Source: Cupriavidus consociatus (GTDB lineage Bacteria; Pseudomonadota; Gammaproteobacteria; Burkholderiales; Burkholderiaceae). From it: DNA of 64,000 nt. Both the position numbers and the translations under genes were made by a program. Of the stretch, positions 1 through 10,887 are shown in pieces; within the stretch, counting starts at the first letter, position 1, and every line of letters begins with the position of its first letter. The notes under the pieces were generated by a model. The model saw only the letters and a program-made list of their open reading frames with translations. It did not search any database and was not told where the DNA came from. The stretch lies in contig NZ_JAGIQA010000007.1 of assembly GCF_017814975.1 (NCBI RefSeq), forward strand, positions 1 to 64,000, written 5' to 3'.

Positions 1-110
1 ATCTCGCCGGCGCGCGGGGCCAGTTCGGCCTGGGCCCACGTGCGCACGGAATCGCGCAGCATCTCGATGTCTTCGCCGAGGTCGAATTTCAGGCCGGGCA
101 ATGTAGTCAT
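1..110 (-). CDS. Acyl-CoA dehydrogenase, N-terminus only (isovaleryl-CoA dehydrogenase type)
   Basis: Only the first 36 codons lie in the window; the gene reads leftward off the edge. The visible start is MTTLPGLKFDLGEDIEMLRD, followed by a helical segment. This matches the usual beginning of bacterial isovaleryl-CoA dehydrogenases, FAD enzymes of leucine/isovalerate breakdown that oxidise isovaleryl-CoA to 3-methylcrotonyl-CoA. It lies 45 bases downstream of the acyl-CoA synthetase on the same strand, consistent with one operon in which the synthetase activates the acid and this enzyme oxidises it. Substrate assignment is inferred from the N-terminus alone; another short-chain acyl-CoA dehydrogenase is possible. 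Confidence 0.75.
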   Translation of the reverse strand, partial: MTTLPGLKFDLGEDIEMLRDSVRTWAQAELAPRAGE

Positions 111-155
111 GGCAGTGTCTTCTCGAAAAATCTATGTCGTACTAGGGCGGCGCGA

Positions 156-1880
<1,725 letters not shown>

Positions 1881-1924
1881 ACTGGTCTCCAAAGCTCGGT
1901 GTCGTTCCGTGCGCCGGCGTTTTG

Positions 1925-1937
1925 TGAGTATCACTCA
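1925..1937. promoter_or_regulatory. Putative TetR operator upstream of the acyl-CoA synthetase
   Basis: TGAGT-ATC-ACTCA is a perfect 5+5 inverted repeat with a three-base centre, 45 bases upstream of the synthetase start. A related palindrome with TTGAG/CTCAA arms sits in front of the TetR gene, so the two are probably the paired operators of that regulator. Seen in sequence; binding is inferred. Confidence 0.5.
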
Positions 1938-2090
1938 ATTCACGCCGTGTTCATTGTCTGTGGTGGGCTGCCAGCGAATATCGTCAGGGAAATCCCCTAA
2001 ATTTATCCCGCCTTTCACTACCCGATGGTGCGGACCGTGGCGCCGACGAGTGAAAAGTACACGCTCGGCAGGCAGAACGCAATAATAATT

Positions 2091-2130
2091 TTGAGCTTTA
2101 CTCAAGTTCTGGCCGCCGGCGCACTATAAT
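2091..2130 (+). promoter_or_regulatory. Putative TetR-gene promoter with autoregulatory operator
   Basis: TTGAG-CTTTA-CTCAA (2091-2105) is an inverted repeat related to the one at 1925. A consensus -10 box TATAAT is at 2125-2130. With a 17-base spacer the -35 region would fall at about 2102-2107, inside the palindrome, so a repressor bound there would block its own promoter. The inferred start of transcription lies about 30 bases before the TetR ATG. Confidence 0.5.
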
Positions 2131-2166
2131 CCTCGGCACCAGAGAGACGTCCACACCCCCGACAGC

Positions 2167-2862
2167 ATGGAAGACACCAGTTCCCGGCGCCGCGTTCCGG
2201 CCGGAGCCAAGGCCGAGCAGCGCATCCGCGACATCCTGCGCGTGAGCCGCGACGTGTTCGCCGAGCTTGGCTACGAGCGCGCCACTACCACCGAGATCGC
2301 GCAGCGGCTGGGCGTCTCCGAGGGGACGGTCTTCACCTATTTCCACAGCAAGCGCGAGCTTTGCGTGCGCGTGATCGAGGACTGGTACGACGAAATCATC
2401 AGCACGCTGGAACAGGGCATGCCGCATGGCCAGCCCACCAAGGCGCAGCTTGAGTTCTACGTGAAGACGCACCTGCGCCTGTTCCTGATCCAGGGGACCG
2501 GGCTGTGCGCGCTGGTACTGTCGGAAGGCCGGGCCAAGGGGCCAGGGCTGGGCGAGGTGTTCCTGCCGCTGCAGCGCCGCTATACGGCGCCGCTGATGGA
2601 CCTGCTGGCGCGGGCGCGCAGCAATGGCGAAATCCGCAGCGACTTGCCGTTGAGCCTGCTGCGCTCGGCCATCCTGGGGCCGATGGAGCACATCCTGTGG
2701 GACGCGATCGCGCGGCAGCGCGAGGTCGATATCGAGAAGACCGCGCGCGACATGGTGGCGCTGCTGTGGCCGGCGCTGCAGCCGGTGGACCTGGAGCTGG
2801 AAAAGCTGCGGGGCTTCTACGGCGAGGTCAGCGCGGCGCTGCGCAAGACCGTGGAAGACTGA
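2167..2862 (+). CDS. TetR/AcrR family transcriptional regulator
   Basis: 231 residues. The N-terminal helix-turn-helix occupies roughly residues 17-65, with the typical run AELGYERATTTEIAQRLGVS and then EGTVFTYFHSKREL. The rest is a helical ligand-binding domain. It is divergent from the acyl-CoA synthetase/dehydrogenase operon and related palindromes sit before both transcription units. The simplest reading is a repressor released by an acyl-CoA or fatty acid, as in FadR/PsrA-like TetR proteins. The ligand is not visible in the sequence. Confidence 0.85.
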   Translation: MEDTSSRRRVPAGAKAEQRIRDILRVSRDVFAELGYERATTTEIAQRLGVSEGTVFTYFHSKRELCVRVIEDWYDEIISTLEQGMPHGQPTKAQLEFYVKTHLRLFLIQGTGLCALVLSEGRAKGPGLGEVFLPLQRRYTAPLMDLLARARSNGEIRSDLPLSLLRSAILGPMEHILWDAIARQREVDIEKTARDMVALLWPALQPVDLELEKLRGFYGEVSAALRKTVED

Positions 2863-2958
2863 GGCACGCCGGCGCCAAGCCGGCGTACTGGCTGGAGCAG
2901 CGCAAGGATTGCTTGCCAGGCGCGGGCCCGCGGCCCTCGCGGGCCGCAGGCACGGCGC

Positions 2959-3699
<741 letters not shown>

Positions 3700-3810
3700 G
3701 GAATGCTCCTGAAAATGGTTGGTTGGCAAAGCCAGTATCGTTTGCGGATTGCCCCTTCGATAGCCATGAGTTGGCATCAGCTTTTTCAACCACTGGTATA
3801 AGCTGAGGCC

Positions 3811-4749
3811 ATGGAAGCCCTGAACCTGCTCGAATCCTTTGTCCGGAGTGCCGAAGCCGGCAGCTTTTCCGCGGCGGCGCGCCAGCTCGGCATGACCCCC
3901 GCGGCGGTCAGCAAGAACGTGGCGCGGCTGGAGTCGCACCTTGGCGTGCGGCTGTTCCAGCGCAGCACGCGCCAGCTGACGCTCACCGCCAGCGGCGAAC
4001 AGTTCCTGCGGCAAGTCTCGGACCCGTTCTCGACCCTGCGCGATGCCTTTGCCAGTGCGTCGCAAGATGCAGGCAAGCCCGCGGGCACGCTCAAGGTCAG
4101 CATGGCCCTCGCCTTCGGCCGCGAACACCTGGTGCCGCTGCTGGGCGAGTTCCTGCAGCGCTATCCGGCGATCGTCCCGGACTGGCATTTCGACAACCGC
4201 CCCGCGGAACTGATCCATGACGGCTTTGACGCGGCCATCGGCGGCGGCATCGAACTGACCGACGGGGTGGTGGCGCGCGAACTGGCGCGGACCTGCATCG
4301 TCGCGACCGCATCGCCGTCCTATATGGCGGACAGGCTCATGCCGAGCCACCCCAGCGAGCTGGCCGCGATGGACGGCATCGTGCGGCGCTCGGGCCCGAC
4401 CGGCAGGCTGCGCGCATGGACGCTGCGCAGCGAGTCGGGCGAAGAGGCGCCGGTCACGCAGCGTACGCGCATGATCTTCGACGACCCCGAGGCCATGGCG
4501 CACGCGGCCATGCTCGGCTACGGCGTGGCGCTGCTGCCGACGCCGCATGCGGCGCGATGGCTGGAAAGCGGCGCGCTGGTGCGGCTGCTGCCCGGATGGC
4601 ACGCCGACAACGGGCCGATCTCGCTGTACTACCCGAACAGGACGCTGCTGCCGCCGAAGACGCGCGTGTTCATCGACTTCGTGGTGGCGGCGTTCCGCGA
4701 CCGGGGGCTGGCCTCGCGCTTTGACGCCGGCATCCAGCCAGCGCATTAA
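3811..4749 (+). CDS. LysR family transcriptional regulator (CrgA-like)
   Basis: 312 residues. The N-terminal winged helix-turn-helix covers about residues 3-60 (SFSAAARQLGMTPAAVSKNV), followed by a periplasmic-binding-protein-like effector domain from about residue 90 to 300. Its companion is the divergently transcribed SDR oxidoreductase at 2959-3699, a common CrgA/AaeR-type pairing in which the regulator represses or activates a quinone or aldehyde reductase. The effector cannot be read from the sequence. Confidence 0.88.
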   Translation: MEALNLLESFVRSAEAGSFSAAARQLGMTPAAVSKNVARLESHLGVRLFQRSTRQLTLTASGEQFLRQVSDPFSTLRDAFASASQDAGKPAGTLKVSMALAFGREHLVPLLGEFLQRYPAIVPDWHFDNRPAELIHDGFDAAIGGGIELTDGVVARELARTCIVATASPSYMADRLMPSHPSELAAMDGIVRRSGPTGRLRAWTLRSESGEEAPVTQRTRMIFDDPEAMAHAAMLGYGVALLPTPHAARWLESGALVRLLPGWHADNGPISLYYPNRTLLPPKTRVFIDFVVAAFRDRGLASRFDAGIQPAH

Positions 4750-4862
4750 GGCGCGTGCGGCGCGCGCGCTCACGCGCCACGCGCCACGCGCCTCCAGCGT
4801 GACGAGAACGGCCCTGCGCCGGCATGCCGGCCCGTTTGACTAGGGATAGAGAACGACCTAGG
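4750..4862. repeat. GC-rich hairpin with CACGCGC repeats, and a CTAGG/CCTAG inverted repeat
   Basis: Immediately after the LysR stop, GGCGCGTG (4750-4757) pairs with CACGCGCC (4771-4778), and CACGCGC is then repeated at seven-base spacing to about 4792. No T-run follows, so a terminator role is uncertain. Further on, CTAGG (4840-4844) and CCTAG (4857-4861) form an inverted repeat with a 12-base spacer about 100 bases before the next gene, a candidate activator site. Confidence 0.4.
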
Positions 4863-4960
4863 CTAAGTACGCTCGAAGTCCACTTCCGTGCGCGGACGCT
4901 GCCATGCCGGCCTGCGCGATCTCGCGGCATGTGACCGGCGTAGAACCAGGAGGGCTAACC

Positions 4961-6367
4961 ATGAACATGCGGCCGGATCCCACGTTTTACCCGTCGCCCC
5001 AGCTCGCGATGAGCGCGCCACCGGAAGAATTCGCCTACACCCTGCTGCTGAGTCCCGACGGCTCGCGCCCCGACGCGCTGGCCGTGATCGACGTCAAGCC
5101 CGGCTCGCCCACCTACAGCACGGTGGTGCATACGGTGCCGATGACCAACAAGGGCGACGAGCTGCACCACTTCGGCTGGAATGCCTGCTCCTCAGCGCTG
5201 TCGCCGCTGACCGGCCACGCGTTCCTGGAGCGGCGCTACCTGATCATTCCCGGCATGCGCTCGTCGCGCATCTACATCGTCGACACGAAGCCGCATCCCA
5301 CCCAGGCGCGCATCCACAAGATCATCGAACCGGACGAGATCATCGGCAAGACCGGCTACTCGCGGCCGCACACCGTGCATTGCGGCCCGGAAGGGATCTA
5401 CGTCAGCACGCTCGGCGGCGCGGGGCAGGCCGGCACCGACGGCCTGCCCGGCATCTTCATCATGGACTGCGAGACCTTCGAGGTGCTTGGCCGCTGGGAA
5501 ATCGACCGCGGCGAGCAGGAGAAGCATTACGACTTCTGGTGGAACCTGCCGCGCGACTACATGGTGTCGAGCGAATGGGCCTTGCCGCCGCAGTTCGAGA
5601 ACGGCCTGGTGGCGGAAGACCTGCTCTCCAACAAGTACGGCCACAAGCTGCATTTCTGGGACCTGCGCGCGCGGCGCAACGTGCAGACCATCGACCTGGG
5701 CGCCAATCACCAGATGGCGCTGGAAGTCAGGCCCGCGCACGATCCGGTGCGGGAATACGGCTTTGTCGGCGTGGTGGTCGACACCACCAACCTGGAAGGC
5801 TCGATCTGGACCTGGTGGCGCGAAGGCGGCAAGTTCCATGCGGAAAAGACCGCGACCATCCCGCCCGAGCCGGCCTCGGCCGACCTGCTGCCGCCGCTGC
5901 TGCAGGGCTTCGGCGCGGTGCCGCCGCTGATCACCGACATCGACCTGTCGCTCGACGACAAATTCCTCTACGTGTCCTGCTGGGGCACCGGCGAGATGCG
6001 CCAGTACGACGTCACCGATCCGCGCAAGCCGAGGTTGTCCGGCTCGGTCCATCTCGGCGGCATTGCACGGCGCACGCCGCACCCGAACGGCAAGGCCTTC
6101 GCCGGCGGCCCGCAGATGGTCGAGATCAGCCGCGACGGCAAGCGCGTTTACTGGACCAACTCGCTCTACTCCACGTGGGACAACCAGTTCTATCCCGACG
6201 GCGTACCCGGCGTGCAGGTGATGGGACGCGCCGAGCCGGAGGGCGGGCTGGCGCTGGCCGATGACTACTGGCTGGAATTCCCCGACGGCTACCGCGCGCA
6301 CCAGGTGCGGCTGGAAGGCGGCGACTGCTCGACCGACTCGTTCTGCTATCCGTCGGTCCGGTCTTGA
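4961..6367 (+). CDS. Selenium-binding protein / methanethiol oxidase family (SBP56)
   Basis: 468 residues, full length for the SBP56/SELENBP1 family. Recognised by the run DPTFYPSPQLAMSAPPE, by FGWNACSS and by repeated beta-propeller segments such as FWDLRARR and LYVSCWGTGEMRQYD. Characterised members oxidise methanethiol to formaldehyde, hydrogen sulfide and hydrogen peroxide using copper; whether this one does is inference. The ATG at 4961 follows AGGAGGG. There is no obvious export signal at the chosen start. Its stop overlaps the start of the next gene (TTGA), so both proteins are translated together. Confidence 0.85.
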   Translation: MNMRPDPTFYPSPQLAMSAPPEEFAYTLLLSPDGSRPDALAVIDVKPGSPTYSTVVHTVPMTNKGDELHHFGWNACSSALSPLTGHAFLERRYLIIPGMRSSRIYIVDTKPHPTQARIHKIIEPDEIIGKTGYSRPHTVHCGPEGIYVSTLGGAGQAGTDGLPGIFIMDCETFEVLGRWEIDRGEQEKHYDFWWNLPRDYMVSSEWALPPQFENGLVAEDLLSNKYGHKLHFWDLRARRNVQTIDLGANHQMALEVRPAHDPVREYGFVGVVVDTTNLEGSIWTWWREGGKFHAEKTATIPPEPASADLLPPLLQGFGAVPPLITDIDLSLDDKFLYVSCWGTGEMRQYDVTDPRKPRLSGSVHLGGIARRTPHPNGKAFAGGPQMVEISRDGKRVYWTNSLYSTWDNQFYPDGVPGVQVMGRAEPEGGLALADDYWLEFPDGYRAHQVRLEGGDCSTDSFCYPSVRS

Positions 6368-7044
6368 CGGCGTTCTCCTGGGAGCATGCCGGCCTGTGGT
6401 CGGCGGTCCTGGCAAGCGGCATCTATCACGGCCTGAATCCCGCGATGGGATGGCCGCTGGCTGTATCGAACGGGTTGCTGGCGCGGCAGGACCGCGCCGT
6501 GGTGTCGGCGCTCGGATCGTTGGCGTTGGGCCATCTGCTGGCGATGATCGCGGTCATGCTGCCATTCGGCGCGCTGGCCATGGTGGTCCGCTGGCAGGCG
6601 CCGCTGCAGTCTGCGGCGGGGCTGCTGGTGATCGGTTGGGGGCTGGCGCTGCTGGTCTGGCGCCGCCATCCGCGCACACTGGCGCGGATCCCGCCGTCGC
6701 GCCTCGCGCTGTGGTCCTTTGCCGTGGCAATCGCGCATGGTGCCGGGCTGATGCTGGTGCCGATCTACCTTGGGCTGTGCCGCGCCGACGAGGATCCCGG
6801 CCACCAGGCGGCCGCTACGCTGATCGGCGCCAATGTCTCCATGGCGCTGCTCGTGTCCGTCGTACATGCCGCGGCCATGATCGCGACCGGCGGCCTGGTG
6901 GCGTGGCTGGTCTACCGCTATGTCGGGCTTAAGTTCGTGTCGCGCAGCTGGTTCAACCTCGACGTGGTGTGGGCGCTCAGCCTGGTCGTGGTGGGCGGAC
7001 TGGCGCTGGTGTTCAGCGGCGTCCGGCTTCCGTGGCTGCGCTGA
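6364..7044 (+). CDS. Polytopic membrane protein coupled to the methanethiol-oxidase homologue
   Basis: 226 residues with about six hydrophobic segments. It starts with TTG inside the stop codon of the upstream gene, so it is translationally coupled. Notable is an N-terminal HGLNPAMGW motif inside the first membrane segment, reminiscent of the His-rich first helices of metal-handling membrane proteins of the NicO/UreH type, and a second His in AIAHGAGLM. I cannot assign a family. Because the neighbour belongs to a copper-dependent enzyme family, a role in metal supply or in moving sulfur products is possible but unproven. Confidence 0.75.
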   Translation: MTAFSWEHAGLWSAVLASGIYHGLNPAMGWPLAVSNGLLARQDRAVVSALGSLALGHLLAMIAVMLPFGALAMVVRWQAPLQSAAGLLVIGWGLALLVWRRHPRTLARIPPSRLALWSFAVAIAHGAGLMLVPIYLGLCRADEDPGHQAAATLIGANVSMALLVSVVHAAAMIATGGLVAWLVYRYVGLKFVSRSWFNLDVVWALSLVVVGGLALVFSGVRLPWLR

Positions 7045-7078
7045 CTCTGCTCGAGTGCGCGGATCGAGCCGTAGCGCC

Positions 7079-7192
7079 TCACACCGCCAGCGTCTGCGCC
7101 ACCACCGCCGCGGCGCCGACGCTGCCCATCATCACCGCAAGCCAGCATCCCAGCAGGCAAGCGCCGCGGCCAGGCCTTTCACCGATATTCAT
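7079..7192 (-). CDS. Small hydrophobic protein, 37 residues
   Basis: MNIGERPGRG is followed by a single hydrophobic stretch (about residues 11-33) ending AAAVVAQTLAV. AAGGAGAGC-type ribosome site AAGGAGAGCAAC stands directly before the ATG, stronger than that of many large genes. It lies 38 bases downstream of the YcaC-like hydrolase on the same strand and is probably co-transcribed. One membrane-spanning peptide is predicted; no function is recognised. Confidence 0.55.
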   Translation of the reverse strand: MNIGERPGRGACLLGCWLAVMMGSVGAAAVVAQTLAV

Positions 7193-7230
7193 GTTGCTCT
7201 CCTTGTCCGGGATGCCTGCGGTGTCATCGA

Positions 7231-7917
7231 TCAGACCGCGGGAACCGGGGCCAGCGACACGTGCTGCGTCGCGGTGCGCTGCGCTGCCTTGTGCACCATG
7301 GTGTAGGCGTAGTCCACGCCCATGCCGTACGCGCCGGAGTGTTCCTTGACCAGCGCCATCACGGCGTCGTACGAATCGCGGCGGGCCCAGTCGCGCTGCC
7401 ATTCCAAGACCACCTGCTGCCAGGTCACCGGCACCACGCCGGCCTGGACCATGCGCTGCATGGCATAGTCGTGCGCTTCCTTGCTGGTGCCGCCCGAGGC
7501 GTCGGCAACCATGTAGATCTCGTAGTCGCTGTCATGCATCGCCGACAGCGCGAAGGTGGTGTTGCAGACCTCGGTCCACAGGCCGGCGACGATGATCTTC
7601 CTGCGGCCTGCGGCGGCCAGCGCGTCGCGCACTTTCTGGTCGTCCCATGAGTTCATCGAGGTGCGCTCCAGCGTTTCCTTGCCGGGGAATACGTCGAGCA
7701 GTTCGGGATAGGTATAGCCGGAGAACGAGTCCGACTCGACCGTGGTGATCGTGGTCGGGATGTCGAAGACCTTTGCCGCCTTGGCCAGGCCGACCACGTT
7801 GTTCTTCATCAGCTGGCGGTCCATGGACTGGACGCCGAAGGCCATCTGCGGCTGGTGGTCGATGATGATCAGCTGGCTGTTTTGCGGGGTCAGGACTTCC
7901 AGTTTGGCGTTCGACAT
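7231..7917 (-). CDS. YcaC-like cysteine hydrolase (isochorismatase family)
   Basis: 228 residues. LIIIDHQPQMAF carries the catalytic aspartate (Asp20) and GLWTEVCNTTFAL the nucleophile Cys118, with the basic residue supplied by the PGKETLERTSMNSW region. This is the layout of YcaC and related amidohydrolases, which oligomerise and act on small amides; natural substrates are mostly unknown. The ATG at 7917 is preferred over one at 7947 because GGAGAGCCCATC precedes it and the family begins here. The downstream partner is a 37-residue membrane peptide. Confidence 0.88.
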   Translation of the reverse strand: MSNAKLEVLTPQNSQLIIIDHQPQMAFGVQSMDRQLMKNNVVGLAKAAKVFDIPTTITTVESDSFSGYTYPELLDVFPGKETLERTSMNSWDDQKVRDALAAAGRRKIIVAGLWTEVCNTTFALSAMHDSDYEIYMVADASGGTSKEAHDYAMQRMVQAGVVPVTWQQVVLEWQRDWARRDSYDAVMALVKEHSGAYGMGVDYAYTMVHKAAQRTATQHVSLAPVPAV

Positions 7918-8069
7918 GATGGGCTCTCCATAAGCTGTGTTGGTCAATTTCCCGCAACGTCCTTTTGTGTGTGGCGCTGCGATGGGATGAACTATACGGA
8001 ACGAAGTGCCTGCTCAATTACTCATATCATCACATAGTTATTCAAATATTTTGATGATTGGTTCCGAGC

Positions 8070-8095
8070 AAAAAAGAGCGGCTGTTTCCAGCCGC
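8070..8095 (-). terminator. Rho-independent terminator of garD
   Basis: Read on the minus strand, GCGGCTG-GAAA-CAGCCGC forms a seven-pair stem with a GAAA tetraloop, followed by TCTTTTTTG. It lies 70 bases after the galactarate dehydratase stop codon. Confidence 0.85.
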
Positions 8096-8164
8096 CCGCT
8101 CAAGAGCCATGAATCGTCGTCTCTCCTCCGCAGCAGCCGCCGCGAAAGACCAGCAGCCATTGCC

Positions 8165-9724
8165 TCAGGTCACCGGCGCCGGATTGAACAGCACCAGCGC
8201 GTTCTTGATCTTCCAGTGTTCCGCCCAGGACTTTTTGCCGCTGGCCACCGCCAGCAGCGTGTGGAACAGCTCCCAGCCCACCTCTTCGATGGTGGCTTCC
8301 CCGGTGGCGATGCGGCCGGCGTTGACGTCCATCAGGTCGTGCCAGCGGCGTGCCAGGTCATTGCGGGTCGAGACCTTGATCACCGGCACCTCGGCCAGCC
8401 CGTACGGTGTGCCGCGCCCTGTGGTGAAAACATGGAGGTTCATGCCGGCGGCCAGCTGCAGCGTGCCGCAGACAAAATCACCCGCCGGCGTGGCGGCGTA
8501 GATCAGACCCTTCTGCGTGACCTTCTCGCCCGGACCGCTGACGCCATGGATCGGGCCGGTGCCGGACTTGACGATCGAGCCCATCGCCTTTTCCACGATG
8601 TTGGACAGGCCGCCCTTCTTGTTGCCAGGCGTGGTGTTGGCGCTGCGATCGACCTTGCCTTTCTCGAGGTAGGCGTCATACCAGGCCATCTGCTTCATCA
8701 GCGCCTCGGCCACTTCGGGCGTGGCCGCGCGCGCGGTGAGCTGGTCGATGCCGTCGCGGACCTCGGTGACTTCGGAGAACATCACCGTGCCACCGGCGCG
8801 CACCAGCAGGTCGGTGGCAAAGCCCACCGCGGGATTGGCCGTCACGCCCGAGAAGGCATCGCTGCCGCCGCACTGCACGCCCACCACCAGGTCAGATGCG
8901 GGACAGGTCTCGCGCCGGCGCGCATTCAGGCGCTGCAGGTGCTTCTCGGCCGTGGCCATGATCGAATCGATCATCGAGGCAAAGCCCACGTGCTGTTCGT
9001 CCTGCAGGCAGACCACGTCAGGCTCGCCTTCCTTCTGGATCGGGATGGTGCCGGCGCTGACCAGCCGCGTGGGCTGCAGCTTTTCGCAGCCCAGACTGAC
9101 GATCATCACTTCACCGCCGAAGTTGGGGTTCAGCGCGATATTGCGGATCGTGCGGATGGGGATGCCGGCGTCCGGCGCGTCGATCGCCACGCCGCAGCCG
9201 TAGGTATGCTCCAGGCCCACCACGTCATCGACGTTGGGATACTTCGGCAGCAGTTCTTCCTTGATGCGCCGCACGGCAAACTCGACCACGCCTTCCACGC
9301 ACTGCACGGTGGTGGTGATGCCGAGGATATTGCGCGTGCCGACCGAACCGTCGGCATTGCGGTAGCCCTCGAAGGTGTAGCCCTCCAGCGGCGGCAGCGG
9401 CTTGACGCGCGTGCCCACCGGCAGGTCGTGCAGCTCCGGCGCGGCCGGCATGCGGATCACGCGCTCGTTGATCCAGCTGCCGCGCGGCAGGTCCTTCAGC
9501 GCGTAGCCGATCACCACGTTGTAGCGGACCACCTCCTCGCCTTCGCGCAGGTCCGTCAATGCCACCTTGTGGCCCTGGGGCACGCCTTCGACCAGCGTCA
9601 GGCCGCACGGAAACGTGGTGCCGGCCGGCAGCCCGCCGTCGTTGGCGACGATGGCGACGTTGTCGTCGGGGTGCATCGTGATGTAGAGGGGGCGCGATGC
9701 CGGCGCTTGGGTCGCTTCACTCAT
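8165..9724 (-). CDS. garD: Galactarate dehydratase
   Basis: 519 residues, full length for GarD (UxaA family), an iron-dependent enzyme converting galactarate to 5-dehydro-4-deoxy-glucarate. Motifs recalled from the E. coli enzyme are intact: HPDDNVAIV at the N-terminal SAF domain, [61 protein letters not shown] and a C-terminal FNPAPVT. It stands alone, ending at a clear terminator; no gar/gud aldolase or transporter is adjacent. A tartronate-semialdehyde reductase, the last step of this route in enterobacteria, lies far away at 44768. Confidence 0.93.
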   Translation of the reverse strand: MSEATQAPASRPLYITMHPDDNVAIVANDGGLPAGTTFPCGLTLVEGVPQGHKVALTDLREGEEVVRYNVVIGYALKDLPRGSWINERVIRMPAAPELHDLPVGTRVKPLPPLEGYTFEGYRNADGSVGTRNILGITTTVQCVEGVVEFAVRRIKEELLPKYPNVDDVVGLEHTYGCGVAIDAPDAGIPIRTIRNIALNPNFGGEVMIVSLGCEKLQPTRLVSAGTIPIQKEGEPDVVCLQDEQHVGFASMIDSIMATAEKHLQRLNARRRETCPASDLVVGVQCGGSDAFSGVTANPAVGFATDLLVRAGGTVMFSEVTEVRDGIDQLTARAATPEVAEALMKQMAWYDAYLEKGKVDRSANTTPGNKKGGLSNIVEKAMGSIVKSGTGPIHGVSGPGEKVTQKGLIYAATPAGDFVCGTLQLAAGMNLHVFTTGRGTPYGLAEVPVIKVSTRNDLARRWHDLMDVNAGRIATGEATIEEVGWELFHTLLAVASGKKSWAEHWKIKNALVLFNPAPVT

Positions 9725-10070
9725 GATTGCAGGCTTTCTTCAGGGAGACGGCAATCTTGCCGCTTGGGTGTTACGTTGTCTGATGACATTGTATAGGGTT
9801 CAATGCGGGCCGGCGCCCGGGCTTACCCTGATTATGTGTGGATAAACCGCCACAAATAACGTCAAATTACAGGCATAACCCCATCCGCAAGCTGATGCCC
9901 AAGGGTCCCCGGTCACTGTTGTACGACAACCATCGTGCCCCGACCGTCAAATCGCATCAATTTCATCCGGCAAAACTTTTTTGCAAAGCAGAATGACGGG
10001 CATTCACGGATGGCCTATAACGGCTCCAACCGGTTTCACGTGACGAAAACCGGACCAGGAGACCACCGGC
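9725..10070. promoter_or_regulatory. Divergent intergenic region garD/IclR with a GntR-type palindrome
   Basis: 346 bases without a gene. GTTGT-ACG-ACAAC at 9918-9930 is a perfect palindrome of the TTGTnnnACAA kind bound by FadR/FCD-type GntR regulators; it is about 195 bases from the garD start and 140 from the IclR start. CATTGTATAGGG near 9790 could hold a garD promoter element. No small open frame with a ribosome site was seen. Confidence 0.45.
10030..10053. promoter_or_regulatory. Candidate IclR operator at the head of the cyclase/thiolase operon
   Basis: CCGGTTT and AAACCGG form a perfect seven-base inverted repeat separated by ten bases (CACGTGACGA), 17 bases before the GTG start of the IclR gene. 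The position would allow the regulator to control its own operon. Binding is inferred. Confidence 0.45.
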
Positions 10071-10886
10071 GTGACCACCCCGAGCACCTCGCTGCAAAAG
10101 GCCTGCCGCCTGCTGCGCGCGCTGACCGATGCCCGCAACAGCCGCCTGACCGACCTGGCGCTGGCCGCCAGCGTCGACAAGGCTTCCGCGCTGCGCCTGC
10201 TCGATACCCTGACGGCCGAGGGTCTGGTGCAGCGCGATCCCGCCACCAAGGCCTTTGCGCCGGGACCCGAATGGCTGGCACTGCATGCCGCCACGCTGGC
10301 GCGCACCGACCTGCGCCCGCTGGTGCGCCCGGCGCTGATCCGGCTGGCCAATGCCTTCGAGGACAGCGCCATCCTGTCGGTGCCGAGCGGCTGCGAATCG
10401 GTCTGCATCGAATTGCGGCTCGGCACCTTCCCGATCCGCGCCAACTACCTGGACATCGGCAGCCGCCGGCCGCTGGGCATCGGCGCCGGCAGCCTGGCGC
10501 TGCTGGCCGCGCTGCCTGATGCCGAGGTCGAGGCGGTGCTCGACGGCATCGCCCCGGCCATGCGCCGCTACCCGCGCTTCAGCCGCGACATGCTGCTGGG
10601 CCATGTGAAGGCCACGCGCGAGCGCGGCTACGCCGTATTGCTGGATGTCGTGGTCGAGCGCATGGGCGGCATCGCCATCGCCCTGCCCGGACCCGACGGC
10701 TACCCGCTGGGCGCGATCAGCATTGCGGCGCTGAACGATCGCATCACCAGCCGGGAGGCCGCGATGGCGCGAGCGCTGCGGCGCGAGGCCGACGCCATCT
10801 GCCAGCACTGGCTCTCGCACGCCGGCGGCGCCAAACCTGACATCCAACGGCCGGCCGCCCGGCCACGTACGCGAGAGGAGGCATGA
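10071..10886 (+). CDS. IclR family transcriptional regulator
   Basis: 271 residues starting at GTG with CAGGAGA upstream. N-terminal winged helix at about residues 8-65 (SRLTDLALAASVDKASALRL), then an IclR effector domain (about 80-255) with the typical segment GSRRPLGIGAGSLALLAALP. The stop codon is one base from the start of the cyclase gene, so the regulator is the first gene of the operon it probably controls. IclR proteins usually bind aromatic or short organic acids; the ligand here is not evident. Confidence 0.88.
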   Translation: MTTPSTSLQKACRLLRALTDARNSRLTDLALAASVDKASALRLLDTLTAEGLVQRDPATKAFAPGPEWLALHAATLARTDLRPLVRPALIRLANAFEDSAILSVPSGCESVCIELRLGTFPIRANYLDIGSRRPLGIGAGSLALLAALPDAEVEAVLDGIAPAMRRYPRFSRDMLLGHVKATRERGYAVLLDVVVERMGGIAIALPGPDGYPLGAISIAALNDRITSREAAMARALRREADAICQHWLSHAGGAKPDIQRPAARPRTREEA

Positions 10887-10887
10887 C

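Noticed and set aside
3760..3800. Sigma-54 promoter (TGGCAT...TTTTC) before the LysR gene
   Set aside because: The spacing and the -12 element do not fit TGGCAC-N5-TTGC.
3700..4773. Long N-terminal extension of the SDR gene at 2959
   Set aside because: The extra 358 codons are antisense to the LysR gene and out of character; the ATG at 3699 has an excellent ribosome site and the family start.
4750..4792. CACGCGC repeats as a CRISPR or integration site
   Set aside because: Units are only seven bases with no spacers and lie in a GC-rich hairpin; no associated genes.
8006..9796. 596-codon open frame on the plus strand opposite garD
   Set aside because: It is exactly antisense to a well-recognised galactarate dehydratase and its product is His/Arg/Ala-rich, the typical mirror of GC-rich coding DNA.
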